Assembly: GCA_964452635.1 (NCBI GenBank)
Contig: CAYVMP010000013.1
Span: 1-16,396, forward strand
DNA length: 16,396 bases
Direction: 5' to 3'
Source of the DNA: CAYVMP01 sp964452635
GTDB lineage: Bacteria; Patescibacteriota; Minisyncoccia; Phycocordibacterales; DATDWN01
The position numbers and the translations under genes are program-made. Every line of letters begins with the position of its first letter. The first letter of the stretch is position 1. The notes beneath the pieces were generated by a model that saw only the letters and a list, made by a program, of their open reading frames with translations, did not search any database and was not told where the DNA came from. Below, piece after piece: positions 1 to 6,769 of this stretch.

Positions 1-1593
1 TTCCTTTTTCTTTGCATCCTCACTCGCATGCATTTCTGCGTCTTTTTGCATTTTCTCAATGTCTTCTTTTGAAAGTCCGGAACGAGCTTCAATACGAATT
101 GACTGCTCTTTATTCGTTGCCTTGTCCTTTGCTTTCACCGAAAGAATTCCGTTTGCATCCACATCAAATGTAACCTCTACCTGTGGCATACCTCGTGGAG
201 ATGGTGGAATACCGTCGAGGATGAATCGTCCAAGAGATTTATTGTCACCTGCCATCGCACGTTCACCCTGAACAATGTGAATTTCCACTGATGTTTGGTT
301 GTCCGCAGCGGTTGAGAATACCTGTGATCGAGATGCTGGGATGGTTGTATTGCGCTCAATGAGTTTTGTTGCAACTCCACCCATAGTTTCAATACCAAGA
401 GATAGCGGAATCACATCGAGAAGGAGGACATCCTTTACATCACCCGCAAGAATTCCACCCTGTATCGCTGCACCGAGTGCTACCACTTCATCTGGGTTGA
501 TGGATTTGTTTGGCTCTTTGCCGAAGTACTCCTTAACCTTTTCTGCCATTTTTGGCATACGAGTCTGTCCTCCGACGAGAATAACTTCGTTAATCTGCGA
601 TGTGGCAAATCCTGATGCTTCCATAGCACGTTTGGTGATTGCCATTGCGCGATCAATGAATTCAGCTGTCAGTTCTTCGAGCTTTGCTCGAGTGATTTTG
701 ATGAGGAGGTGTCGAGGGCCAGAACTATCAGATGTAATGAATGGAATATTTACTTCTGATTCCATTGCCGTTGAAAGTTCAATTTTCGCCTTTTCAGCTG
801 ATTCATCAAGTCGCTGAAGTGCGAGTGTATCTCCACGAAGATCGATTCCTGACTCCTTTTTGAATTCATCTGCGAGGAAGTTAATGATTTTCTGGTCAAT
901 ATCCTTTCCTCCGAGATGCGAGTCGCCGTCTGTCGCCTTCACTTTGATATCACCACCAACTTCGTCAACATCTACTTCGAGTACGGATACATCGAATGTT
1001 CCGCCTCCAAAGTCGAAGACAACAATCTTCTCATCCTTGCGGTTTTTATCAAACCCATACGCGAGTGCTGCTGCCGTTGGTTCGTTTATAATTCTCTTTA
1101 CATCGAGACCTGCGATTGCCCCTGCATCCTTTGTCGCCTGTCGCTGTGCATCGTTGAAATACGCAGGAACAGTGATGATTGCCTCTGTAACTTTCTCACC
1201 GAGTTTTGCCTCTGCATCCGCTTTAATCTTTGAGAGAATCATGGCAGAGATTTCCTCTGGTGTATATTCCTTATCGTTTAATTTCACCTTCACTCCGTTT
1301 GTTGCGGATTTTAGAAGTTCAAATGGAACAATAGCTTTGTCTTTCTGAACTGCATTGTCATCAAATGTGTGACCAATGAATCGTTTGATACCGAAAATTG
1401 TGTTTTTCGGATTTGTCACTGCCTGTCGTTTTGCAAGGAGACCAACGAGTCGCTCCCCTGTTTTTGAGATGGCAACGATAGACGGAGTCGTCCGCGCACC
1501 CTCTGTGTTCTCAAGAATTTTCGGTGATCCCGCCTCCATGACTGCGACCGCCGAGTTGGTAGTACCCAAATCAATTCCAATTATTTTAGACAT
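1..1593 (-). CDS. dnaK: Molecular chaperone DnaK (Hsp70), C-terminus cut by window edge
   Basis: ATP-driven cytosolic chaperone that binds exposed hydrophobic segments with DnaJ and the exchange factor GrpE. The 531 visible codons start MSKIIGIDLGTTNS, the phosphate-1 loop. They continue through the actin-like ATPase with VPAYFNDAQRQATKDAG, NEPTAAALAYG, DFGGGTFDVSVLEV and ILVGGQTRMP, then the substrate-binding domain with IPLSLGIETMGG and NTTIPASRS, and break off in the helical lid. The family is usually 600-640 residues, so roughly the last 80-110 are outside the window. The ATG at 1593 is the only sensible start because the Hsp70 N-terminus begins there. No SD is visible upstream. grpE lies on the same strand further upstream but is separated by two small genes, so dnaK probably has its own promoter. 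No CIRCE-type operator was found. Confidence 0.98.
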   Translation of the reverse strand, partial: MSKIIGIDLGTTNSAVAVMEAGSPKILENTEGARTTPSIVAISKTGERLVGLLAKRQAVTNPKNTIFGIKRFIGHTFDDNAVQKDKAIVPFELLKSATNGVKVKLNDKEYTPEEISAMILSKIKADAEAKLGEKVTEAIITVPAYFNDAQRQATKDAGAIAGLDVKRIINEPTAAALAYGFDKNRKDEKIVVFDFGGGTFDVSVLEVDVDEVGGDIKVKATDGDSHLGGKDIDQKIINFLADEFKKESGIDLRGDTLALQRLDESAEKAKIELSTAMESEVNIPFITSDSSGPRHLLIKITRAKLEELTAEFIDRAMAITKRAMEASGFATSQINEVILVGGQTRMPKMAEKVKEYFGKEPNKSINPDEVVALGAAIQGGILAGDVKDVLLLDVIPLSLGIETMGGVATKLIERNTTIPASRSQVFSTAADNQTSVEIHIVQGERAMAGDNKSLGRFILDGIPPSPRGMPQVEVTFDVDANGILSVKAKDKATNKEQSIRIEARSGLSKEDIEKMQKDAEMHASEDAKKKE

Positions 1594-1611
1594 AGTTTGT
1601 ATTATTACCGA

Positions 1612-1728
1612 GCTTTCAAATTTAGCGATCTCCTTGTTACAAAATTAAAAATATTTGTCATCATACCACTAAGTATGTTTCCAAATCTTTTTAATTTCTC
1701 ACGTCGGATCTCATCCAAATTTGAAAGC
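1612..1728. repeat. Perfect 12-bp inverted repeat in the dnaK upstream region
   Basis: GCTTTCAAATTT at 1612-1623 is exactly complementary to AAATTTGAAAGC at 1717-1728, with 93 bases between the arms. The dnaK-proximal arm ends about 18 bases before the start codon. A minus-strand TGGTATGAT (extended -10 type) lies between the arms. The repeat could be a pair of regulator sites or, if transcription starts further upstream, the closing stem of a leader RNA. The pairing is seen directly. The regulatory role is inference. Confidence 0.5.
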
Positions 1729-1760
1729 GTGTGGTTGTGTTATTAAATAATAAATTCAAG

Positions 1761-1783
1761 AAAGCATTCGTTGAAAATGCTTT
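1761..1783 (-). terminator. Possible weak terminator hairpin after the 1797-2099 gene
   Basis: AAAGCATT (1761-1768) pairs with AATGCTTT (1776-1783) around a 7-base loop, about 14 bases after the stop of the minus-strand gene at 1797. The stem is AT-rich and the following T-run on the minus strand is poor, so this is only a candidate. The rest of the 1594-1796 spacer shows nothing beyond the inverted repeat upstream of dnaK. Confidence 0.25.
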
Positions 1784-1796
1784 TAAAATTGATGAT

Positions 1797-2099
1797 TTAA
1801 AAAGTCGGTGCGCGGGGTTTAGAACCTGAGAAATAAAGAGTGTTTGTATTAAAATATGGAGATGGTGTAACAGGTCGAGACTGTACGATAACTGGATAGG
1901 TATGAGTCTGAGAGAATCCAGCAAGTGCAATCGATTTTTTGTTTGGAATCACTCCCTCATCAATCGGAGTAATACTCACGAGACGAGCTTTGATTCGCCC
2001 TGCCTGTTCATACACGCAAAAAGTCGCCCGGACGAGTCGTCCGCCCTGATCTCGAAGGATTTTCTCTACGATATTTCTTTTGTGAGTGGTGAGTTGCAT
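1797..2099 (-). CDS. Small protein of unknown function between grpE and dnaK
   Basis: I do not recognise this family. From the ATG at 2099 it encodes 100 residues beginning MQLTTHKRNIVEKILRD, a basic helix-like start. A beta-rich centre follows (LVRATFCVYEQAGRIKARLVSI), then a proline- and polar-rich tail ending SKPRAPTF. There is no signal peptide or membrane segment. The reading frame stays open to an ATG at 2150 (117 residues). I prefer 2099 because a minus-strand TATACT at 2115-2120 sits just upstream, and because the 2150 start codon lies inside the -35 box of the divergent promoter at 2144-2172. It shares strand with grpE and dnaK but faces away from its small neighbour. A role in the chaperone system is possible from position only. 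Confidence 0.6.
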   Translation of the reverse strand: MQLTTHKRNIVEKILRDQGGRLVRATFCVYEQAGRIKARLVSITPIDEGVIPNKKSIALAGFSQTHTYPVIVQSRPVTPSPYFNTNTLYFSGSKPRAPTF

Positions 2100-2143
2100 A
2101 GGATTTGTTGGATAAGTATACAATATTTGATATACGTCATGTA

Positions 2144-2172
2144 TTGACATTAAAATAAATAATTGTTATAAA
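2144..2172 (+). promoter_or_regulatory. Near-consensus sigma70-type promoter for the 2185 gene
   Basis: TTGACA at 2144-2149, a 17-base spacer, and TATAAA at 2167-2172 preceded by TGT (extended -10). The predicted start of transcription, about 2179, is only some 6 bases before the ATG at 2185, so the mRNA would be nearly leaderless. Confidence 0.8.
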
Positions 2173-2184
2173 ATACAACAGAAT

Positions 2185-2541
2185 ATGCCGTTTCAAAAAC
2201 CAACAGTGATTACTTCTTGGCACGTCTATTGTGCCTATAGAGACGCGGCTAAAGGAGATGAGCCCGTCCAGAAATTTGTGGCACGATGGCCCAATGGGGT
2301 CTCGGTGTCTGATTTTATAACATCCGACTTCGAGTCGGATGTCGATAGGATTAGGATTGTCGAGGCGTGGGGGGTACGAGAAACCCCACACTCGGCGACG
2401 GAACCCACTCCTCAGGGCTTTCGCCCAACGGCAGAAGTTGTTGAAATTGGGGACGCACTACACCGTGCATGCCTACATTTCTATGCCATCGGTCAAGAAA
2501 ATTATGCAGTAGTTGTGCACGATCTTCAGCCAAACAATTAG
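2185..2541 (+). CDS. Orphan 118-residue protein of unknown function
   Basis: I do not recognise this family. The frame starts at the first ATG after the predicted transcription start and ends 11 bases before a strong terminator, so it fills its own transcript, which supports it being coding. The protein is soluble-looking and mildly acidic, with a C-terminal stretch of alternating hydrophobic residues around HFYAIGQENYAVVVHDL. It has two cysteines and no export signal. No SD precedes the ATG, consistent with leaderless translation. Third-position GC and rare AGG arginine codons look higher than in the neighbouring chaperone genes, which may mean a different origin. The DNA also holds several perfect hairpins, for example 2320-2329 with 2333-2342 and 2361-2394, so a structured RNA remains a less likely alternative. 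Confidence 0.6.
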   Translation: MPFQKPTVITSWHVYCAYRDAAKGDEPVQKFVARWPNGVSVSDFITSDFESDVDRIRIVEAWGVRETPHSATEPTPQGFRPTAEVVEIGDALHRACLHFYAIGQENYAVVVHDLQPNN

Positions 2542-2552
2542 AATTTTCAAAC

Positions 2553-2587
2553 CCGCAGGGTGTGCACAGCACGACCCTGCGGTTTTT
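2553..2587 (+). terminator. Rho-independent terminator of the 2185 gene
   Basis: CCGCAGGGT (2553-2561) pairs with ACCCTGCGG (2574-2582) across a 12-base loop, followed directly by TTTTT (2583-2587). It lies between the plus-strand orphan gene and the convergent 3' end of grpE. Confidence 0.9.
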
Positions 2588-2598
2588 CGTTTGCAATA

Positions 2599-3207
2599 TT
2601 ATTTTTTTAGAGAACCAACTTTCACTTTCGGTGCGCGGAGTTCCTTGCCATTGAGTGAGTAGCCGACCTGCACGACCTCAATCACTTTGTCATTTTTTGA
2701 TTCGTCGGTAACTTCCACAGTTTCAATAGCCTCATCACGAGCATGATCATATGTCTCACCAATAGGATTGATAGTCTTCAATCCCCTCTCCGAGAGAGTC
2801 GACATGAGTTGTGAGTGAATATACTCCACACCGACACGCCAATTTTTATCAGCTTTTTCCCACGCTTCTTTATTTCTCATTGCAGACTCAAATGAATCAA
2901 GCACTGGTAAGAGGTCGGTGATGAGTGCTTCGTTAGCAAATTTCATAAACTCCTTTTGTCGAGCCTCGTCCTGTCGTCGAGAGTTGATGAAATCGGCTTT
3001 ATCCCTCTGCCATCCATCAAGAAGTTCCGTGTTCTTTTTCTCTAACTCCTTAATCCTGTCTTTAAGTTTGGCAAATTTCTCTGCATGATCAGCGCCAGTG
3101 ATCTCGGTGTTTTCTTCGTACACGACATCATCCCCCGGATCAGTATCAACCTCCTCGGAAAGATTCTTAGTGTCATTTTCTTCTATTTTTTTATCTTCGT
3201 CGTTCAT
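2599..3207 (-). CDS. grpE: GrpE, nucleotide exchange factor for DnaK
   Basis: Releases ADP from DnaK to reset the chaperone cycle in the cytosol, acting as a dimer. The 202-residue product has an acidic disordered start (about residues 1-40), a long heptad-like coiled coil (about 42-90, KFAKLKDRIKELEKKNTELL followed by the WQRDKADFINSR segment), a helical region with DLLPVLDSFESAM, and the C-terminal beta wing with EVVQVGYSLNGKELRAPKVKV. This matches the family in order and length. The ATG at 3207 follows an extended -10 promoter by about 8 bases, so the transcript would be essentially leaderless, with no SD. dnaK lies on the same strand but is separated from it by two small divergent genes, so the two are probably separate transcription units. 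Confidence 0.97.
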   Translation of the reverse strand: MNDEDKKIEENDTKNLSEEVDTDPGDDVVYEENTEITGADHAEKFAKLKDRIKELEKKNTELLDGWQRDKADFINSRRQDEARQKEFMKFANEALITDLLPVLDSFESAMRNKEAWEKADKNWRVGVEYIHSQLMSTLSERGLKTINPIGETYDHARDEAIETVEVTDESKNDKVIEVVQVGYSLNGKELRAPKVKVGSLKK

Positions 3208-3215
3208 ACGTTTTT

Positions 3216-3245
3216 AGTATATCAAAAATTTACCACTGGTGTTAA
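3216..3245 (-). promoter_or_regulatory. grpE promoter, leaderless type
   Basis: On the minus strand, TTAACA (3240-3245), an 18-base spacer, then TATACT (3216-3221) preceded by TGA as in extended -10 promoters. The expected transcription start is within a few bases of the grpE ATG at 3207. Confidence 0.65.
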
Positions 3246-3331
3246 GAAAACAAGTTTAAAATATAAAAATTTTAGACCCCAGACAAGGGAGCGAGGCGAA
3301 CACTTAATTAGAAAACAACGATAAGTGAAAA

Positions 3332-3499
3332 TTTTCGAGAACACATACTCTTTTGGAACATCGCGCAGTTGTTTAGAAAACAACTGCGGGCGAGTGATGG
3401 GAACACGAGATCCGCATATTGTTTTCTTGAACGACGAGCGCGAAGAAAATTTCTAGCAAGAAATTATTCTGTTTCCAAAAGAGTATGTGTCGAGAAAAA
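3332..3499 (+). repeat. Structured intergenic element, copy 1 (most complete)
   Basis: This occupies most of the gene-free stretch between grpE and rpsI. Visible stems are: P1, ACACATACTCTTTTGG (3341-3356) with 3475-3490, 16 perfect pairs, extended outward by 3332-3336 with 3494-3498; P2, CGCGC (3362-3366) with GCGCG (3438-3442); P3, AGAAAACAA (3375-3383) with 3419-3427, then TGCGG (3385-3389) with CCGCA (3412-3416), capping a loop that contains GATGGGAACACGAG; P4, AATTTCT (3448-3454) with AGAAATT (3459-3465), loop AGCA. Conserved flanks are GGAACAT before P2, GAAG before P4 and ATTCTG after it. An alternative local hairpin (3364-3374 with 3378-3388) excludes P3 in this copy only. The strand given is the orientation shared with the other two copies. 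Transcription is not shown. On the minus strand it begins about 14 bases after the rpsI stop. Confidence 0.85.
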
Positions 3500-3512
3500 T
3501 TTGAACGAATCT

Positions 3513-3920
3513 CTAGCGTTTCGACCATTGTGGAGCCTTTCGAGCTTTCTTGAGTCCGAATTTTCGGCGCTCTTTACTTCGAGGATCACGTTTTAGATGA
3601 CCAGCTTTCTTGAGGTTTTTACGAAGATCGAGATTGTATTTAACGAGTGCACGTGCAATGCCGTGTCGGAGCGCTTCTGACTGTGAGTGGATTCCCCCAC
3701 CAACGATATGTGCAGTGACTTTGAATTTCTCAGAGATACCAGCTTCTACAAACGGCTCATGAGCGATTCTCTGCATCTCATCAATAGTGAAATATACGTG
3801 AAGCTCTTTGTCATTAATCTCAAAAGACTGTTTGCTTGCAGGAGTAATGCGAACACGAGCTACAGCTGTTTTTCTGCGTCCCACTGCCTCTATGTATCGT
3901 TCTGTTTTTGTATCTGCCAT
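3513..3920 (-). CDS. rpsI: 30S ribosomal protein uS9
   Basis: Component of the small subunit head whose C-terminal tail reaches the P-site tRNA. The 135 residues include YIEAVGRRKTAVARVRI at the start, the central GGGIHSQSEALRHGIARAL, and the basic tail RDPRSKERRKFGLKKARKAP ending in SKR. The terminal lysine-arginine pair, known in uS9 to contact tRNA, is intact. It follows rplM by one base, the widely conserved rplM-rpsI pair, and is the last gene of the long ribosomal operon. No SD is visible. Translational coupling to rplM is likely given the spacing. Confidence 0.98.
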   Translation of the reverse strand: MADTKTERYIEAVGRRKTAVARVRITPASKQSFEINDKELHVYFTIDEMQRIAHEPFVEAGISEKFKVTAHIVGGGIHSQSEALRHGIARALVKYNLDLRKNLKKAGHLKRDPRSKERRKFGLKKARKAPQWSKR

Positions 3921-3921
3921 A

Positions 3922-4266
3922 TTATTCTGTGACGATTAAATTACTCAACATTTTACTTCGAAGTTTATTCTTCGGAAGCATGCCTGAAACCGCTTCTCGG
4001 AATAGCTCACTGTAGCCCTTTTTATTGATTACCTGAGTCATTGTCGGCTGTTTCAAACCTCCTGGATATCCTGAGTATCGACTGTATGTATTCTGCTCAC
4101 GCTTTGCACCGAGGATTTTTGCCTTCGATGCATTCGTAATAGTAACAGTTACAGATGGAATCGCGTTTCGAGCGAACTCTGGAGTGTTTTTGCCCATCAA
4201 ATAGACTGCTGCCTGTGTCGCAACTCGCCCGATTGATTTGTTCTGTGCATCAAGTGTGTATTTCAT
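3922..4266 (-). CDS. rplM: 50S ribosomal protein uL13, short form
   Basis: Large-subunit protein that binds 23S rRNA early in assembly. The start chosen is the ATG at 4266 (MKYTLDAQNKSIGRVATQAA). The same frame is open to 4440, but the extra residues are out-of-frame rplQ sequence and do not resemble uL13. Recognisable parts are the GRVAT box, YSRYSGYPGGLK (family H/Y-x-G-x-x-GGLK) and GMLPKNKLRSKMLSNL. At 114 residues it is about 28 shorter than the E. coli protein, lacking much of the N-terminal arm and the C-terminal tail. A TATAAT lies about 10 bases before the ATG, inside the end of rplQ, and might be an internal promoter. It follows rplQ by 4 bases and precedes rpsI by 1. Confidence 0.96.
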   Translation of the reverse strand: MKYTLDAQNKSIGRVATQAAVYLMGKNTPEFARNAIPSVTVTITNASKAKILGAKREQNTYSRYSGYPGGLKQPTMTQVINKKGYSELFREAVSGMLPKNKLRSKMLSNLIVTE

Positions 4267-4270
4267 AGTA

Positions 4271-4618
4271 TTATACGAATTCAATAACTGCCTGCGCAGC
4301 ACCGTCTGAAAGACGTCGAGGAAGTTTAGTGATACGTGTGTATCCACCTGCTCGATCTGCGTATTTTGGTGCAAGGTCAGACATGAGTTTGGTTGCGCCA
4401 TCCTCGCCAATTTTAGCGATAATAAGGCGTCGAGTTGCAACTGTACCAGTTCTACCCTGAGTCACCATTTTCTCGACGTATGATCGGATTTCCTTAGCCT
4501 TAGCTTCTGTTGTGAGGATTTTGCCATGCAACACAAGAGAACGTGCAAGGGACTTAACCAGTGCATTTCTCACTTTGCGTACTCGTCCGAATTTTCTGTT
4601 TGCGTTGCTGTGTCTCAT
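4271..4618 (-). CDS. rplQ: 50S ribosomal protein bL17
   Basis: Large-subunit protein near the exit tunnel. The 115-residue product opens with MRHSNANRKFGR, the family hallmark (MRH...RKLGR), continues with ALVKSLARSLVLHGKILTTEAKAKEIR, and ends in GGYTRITKLPRRLSDGAAQAVIEFV, typical of bL17. Length is normal. It follows rpoA by 38 bases, the usual order at the end of the alpha operon. No SD precedes the ATG. Confidence 0.97.
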   Translation of the reverse strand: MRHSNANRKFGRVRKVRNALVKSLARSLVLHGKILTTEAKAKEIRSYVEKMVTQGRTGTVATRRLIIAKIGEDGATKLMSDLAPKYADRAGGYTRITKLPRRLSDGAAQAVIEFV

Positions 4619-4656
4619 GTGTGTTACAAGGTATCAATTTATCGTGCAGAATGCAA

Positions 4657-5613
4657 CTATTTAAGCGTAATATTAAACTTAGCAAGTGTTTCTTTGATTT
4701 CGGTCACTGCTTTAGCTCCGAGACCTTCAATCTCCAAAATATCTTTCTCTTTCTTGCGAGCAAGACCTCCCACTGTTCGAATGTTTGCATTTGAAAGCGC
4801 GTTGAGTGTTCGTGCAGAGAGATCGAGTGACTCGATGCGAGTTTTCAAGATATCATCATCCATTGCAGGAGCTTCTGATTTCTCAGATTCATGTGACTTT
4901 GATGGAGTGATGATTTCTTCCTCTTTGAAACCGATAATAGCTTTGAGCTGTGCAATCATTGTTTCGATTGATTTCTCAAGTGCCTCGTTTGGTGTGATAG
5001 TTCCATCTGTCTCGATAAAGATTTTCAAACGATTGAAATCTGTTCGATCGCCAACACGCATGTTTTCTACCTCGTAACTTACTCGTCGAATTGGTGTAAA
5101 GATTGCATCGAGAGCGATCGTGCTGATATCAACGCGGTTTTTCTGCAATACGTCTTTAGATACGAACCCAAGACCCTTTTCAACTGTGATTTCTGCATCC
5201 AAATCTGCATTTTTATCAGTCAATGTTGCAATAACAAGTTCAGGGTTGAGAATATCAACTCCACCAGATATTTTGATATCACCAGCAGTAACTTCTCGAG
5301 CACCTTTGACTTTGAGTGTCAAAACCTGAGGTTCATCGGATACCATTCTGACTCGCATTTTCTTGAGGTTCAAAAGGATTGTGATCACATCCTCCTTAAC
5401 ACCAGGAATAACTGAGAATTCATGTTCTGTACCAGCGATTTTGACTGATGTGACTGCTGCACCAGGGAGTGAGGAGAGAATGATACGTCGAAGAGAGTTA
5501 CCGAGTGTGTGTCCGTAACCCGGATAAAGTCCGTCGATTTCGTATGAACCTGTAAAGTCCTTTTCAGATACAATTTTAGGTTTTGATGGCAATACGATTG
5601 TATAGTCAGACAT
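4657..5613 (-). CDS. rpoA: DNA-directed RNA polymerase subunit alpha
   Basis: Scaffold for RNA polymerase assembly, and the contact point for promoter UP elements and activators. The 318 residues contain the N-terminal dimerisation domain (GYGHTLGNSLRRIILSSLPG near residues 33-52, family signature; then the VRMVSDEPQVLTLKVKG and GLGFVSKD segments) to about residue 230. A charged linker follows, with the C-terminal helix-hairpin-helix domain from about 258 (SLDLSARTLNALSNANIRTV, then EIEGLGAKAVTEIKETL). Length is close to the E. coli protein. A candidate extra promoter (5654-5681) lies in the 90-base AT-rich gap after rpsD, so rpoA-rplQ-rplM-rpsI may also be transcribed apart from the upstream ribosomal genes. 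Confidence 0.98.
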   Translation of the reverse strand: MSDYTIVLPSKPKIVSEKDFTGSYEIDGLYPGYGHTLGNSLRRIILSSLPGAAVTSVKIAGTEHEFSVIPGVKEDVITILLNLKKMRVRMVSDEPQVLTLKVKGAREVTAGDIKISGGVDILNPELVIATLTDKNADLDAEITVEKGLGFVSKDVLQKNRVDISTIALDAIFTPIRRVSYEVENMRVGDRTDFNRLKIFIETDGTITPNEALEKSIETMIAQLKAIIGFKEEEIITPSKSHESEKSEAPAMDDDILKTRIESLDLSARTLNALSNANIRTVGGLARKKEKDILEIEGLGAKAVTEIKETLAKFNITLK

Positions 5614-5653
5614 AGTAATGCGTTAAAAGATTATTAAAAAATATAACTATTAA

Positions 5654-5681
5654 ATTCTACACTAATTACTAAAAAAATCAA
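5654..5681 (-). promoter_or_regulatory. Candidate internal promoter upstream of rpoA
   Basis: On the minus strand TTGATT (5676-5681), a 16-base spacer, then TAGAAT (5654-5659), about 40 bases before the rpoA ATG. It lies in the longest spacer of the ribosomal operon. AT-rich spacers produce such matches by chance, so confidence is moderate. Confidence 0.45.
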
Positions 5682-5703
5682 GCGATTCCCTACTGTCCCC
5701 AGA

Positions 5704-6309
5704 TTATCTACTGTAAAACTCAACCACTGCGTTCAAATCAAACATAACATCTGCGAGTGATAGATCCGGTAAAGCCACAATCTCAGCCATTTTTTTGTCC
5801 TGATTGAAACGTATCCATGCTGGTAATGACGGTGCATTTTCTACGTTTTTAGTTGCAAAGAGAGGTGAATTCTTTGATCCCTCACGAACACTGATCATAT
5901 CACCAATAGAGATTCGGCATGATGGGATATTGAGTCGTTTGCCGTTTACCTGAATGTGACCGTGTGAGACCATCTGTCGAGCACCACGTCGAGTTGATGC
6001 GAGGCCGAGTCGATACACGACATTGTCGAGTCGAAGTTCTAGGAACTGGAAGATTGTATTGAGTGTATTTACACCTTTCTTTGCGAGAGCTTCCTTAACG
6101 TAGTTTGAAAATTGCTTCTCTGTAAGACCGTAAATAAATCGAGCTTTTTGCTTTTCATTCAACTGAAGACCGAATTCTGATTTTGGTTTGAGAAAACCAC
6201 GAGATTTGCCTCGGCGTTCCTGTCGCTCAGCATATTTGTGAGTTTGAGTTTTCTCAAATATCGGTGCTCCTACTCGTCGTGCTATTTTGTATTTTGGTCC
6301 AATAATCAT
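5704..6309 (-). CDS. rpsD: 30S ribosomal protein uS4
   Basis: Primary 16S rRNA-binding protein that nucleates assembly of the small-subunit body. The 201 residues show an N-terminal basic region (GPKYKIARRVG), the QLNEKQKARFIYGLTEKQF helix typical of uS4, and the S4 RNA-binding fold with RLDNVVYRLGLASTRRGARQ, VSHGHIQVNGKRLNIPS and ISIGDMISVRE. The N-terminal zinc-ligand cysteines of some bacterial uS4 proteins are absent, so this is the zinc-free form. It follows rpsK by 13 bases. A TATAAT in the end of rpsK, about 13 bases before the ATG, could be accidental. Confidence 0.98.
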   Translation of the reverse strand: MIIGPKYKIARRVGAPIFEKTQTHKYAERQERRGKSRGFLKPKSEFGLQLNEKQKARFIYGLTEKQFSNYVKEALAKKGVNTLNTIFQFLELRLDNVVYRLGLASTRRGARQMVSHGHIQVNGKRLNIPSCRISIGDMISVREGSKNSPLFATKNVENAPSLPAWIRFNQDKKMAEIVALPDLSLADVMFDLNAVVEFYSR

Positions 6310-6322
6310 ATATTTTTAAATA

Positions 6323-6754
6323 TTATACTCTTCGAGCCTTCTTAGGTTTCGGGCCGTTGTGAGGTACTGGTGTAACGTCTTTAATAGATGTCAGTGTGAT
6401 GCCTTTTGATATAAAACCTCGAATACCAGATTCTCGCCCAGATCCAACACCCTTAACAATCACAGAGACTTCTTTCATACCCATCACACTTGCCTTGCCA
6501 CCGATGATTTCACCAACCTTTGCAGCTGCAAATGGTGTGCCTTTCTTTGCACCTTTGAATCCAATAGCACCACTTGATGATGTTGCGAGTACATTTCCTC
6601 GAACATCTGTAAGAATGACCTTTGTGTTGTTGTATGTTGATTCCACATGCAAAATCCCAATGTCTGCTTTTTTCTTTGAGATAGAAGAAACCTGTCCTGA
6701 CTTTGATTCAGATCCTTCTGCTCCACCTGTTTTTACAATTCTTTTCTTTCCCAT
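6323..6754 (-). CDS. rpsK: 30S ribosomal protein uS11
   Basis: Small-subunit platform protein next to the Shine-Dalgarno/anti-SD helix. The 143 residues begin with a lysine-, glycine- and serine-rich extension of about 30 residues, then the core ILHVESTYNNTKVILTDVRG, GAIGFKGAKKGTPFAAAK, VIVKGVGSGRESGIRGF and ITSIKDVTPVPHNGPKPKKA-RRV, where the last segment is the family C-terminal signature. The N-terminal extension makes it a little longer than the 129-residue E. coli protein. It lies between rpsM (15 bases upstream) and rpsD, the standard order. Confidence 0.98.
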   Translation of the reverse strand: MGKKRIVKTGGAEGSESKSGQVSSISKKKADIGILHVESTYNNTKVILTDVRGNVLATSSSGAIGFKGAKKGTPFAAAKVGEIIGGKASVMGMKEVSVIVKGVGSGRESGIRGFISKGITLTSIKDVTPVPHNGPKPKKARRV

Positions 6755-6769
6755 GTGATTTATTAGGTA

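Noticed and set aside
1902..2147. Plus-strand frame opposite the 1797 gene
   Set aside because: No promoter or SD, low-complexity composition, and it runs into the start of the divergent gene. Judged a shadow.
2179..2587. tmRNA, 6S RNA or RNase P RNA in the structured 2185 transcript
   Set aside because: None of the conserved core sequences of these RNAs were recognised, and one frame spans the transcript.
1594..3260. CIRCE operator at dnaK or grpE
   Set aside because: No TTAGCACTC-N9-GAGTGCTAA or near match was found in either upstream region.
4267..4440. N-terminal extension of rplM up to 4440
   Set aside because: It overlaps rplQ completely, does not resemble uL13, and the family N-terminus begins at 4266.
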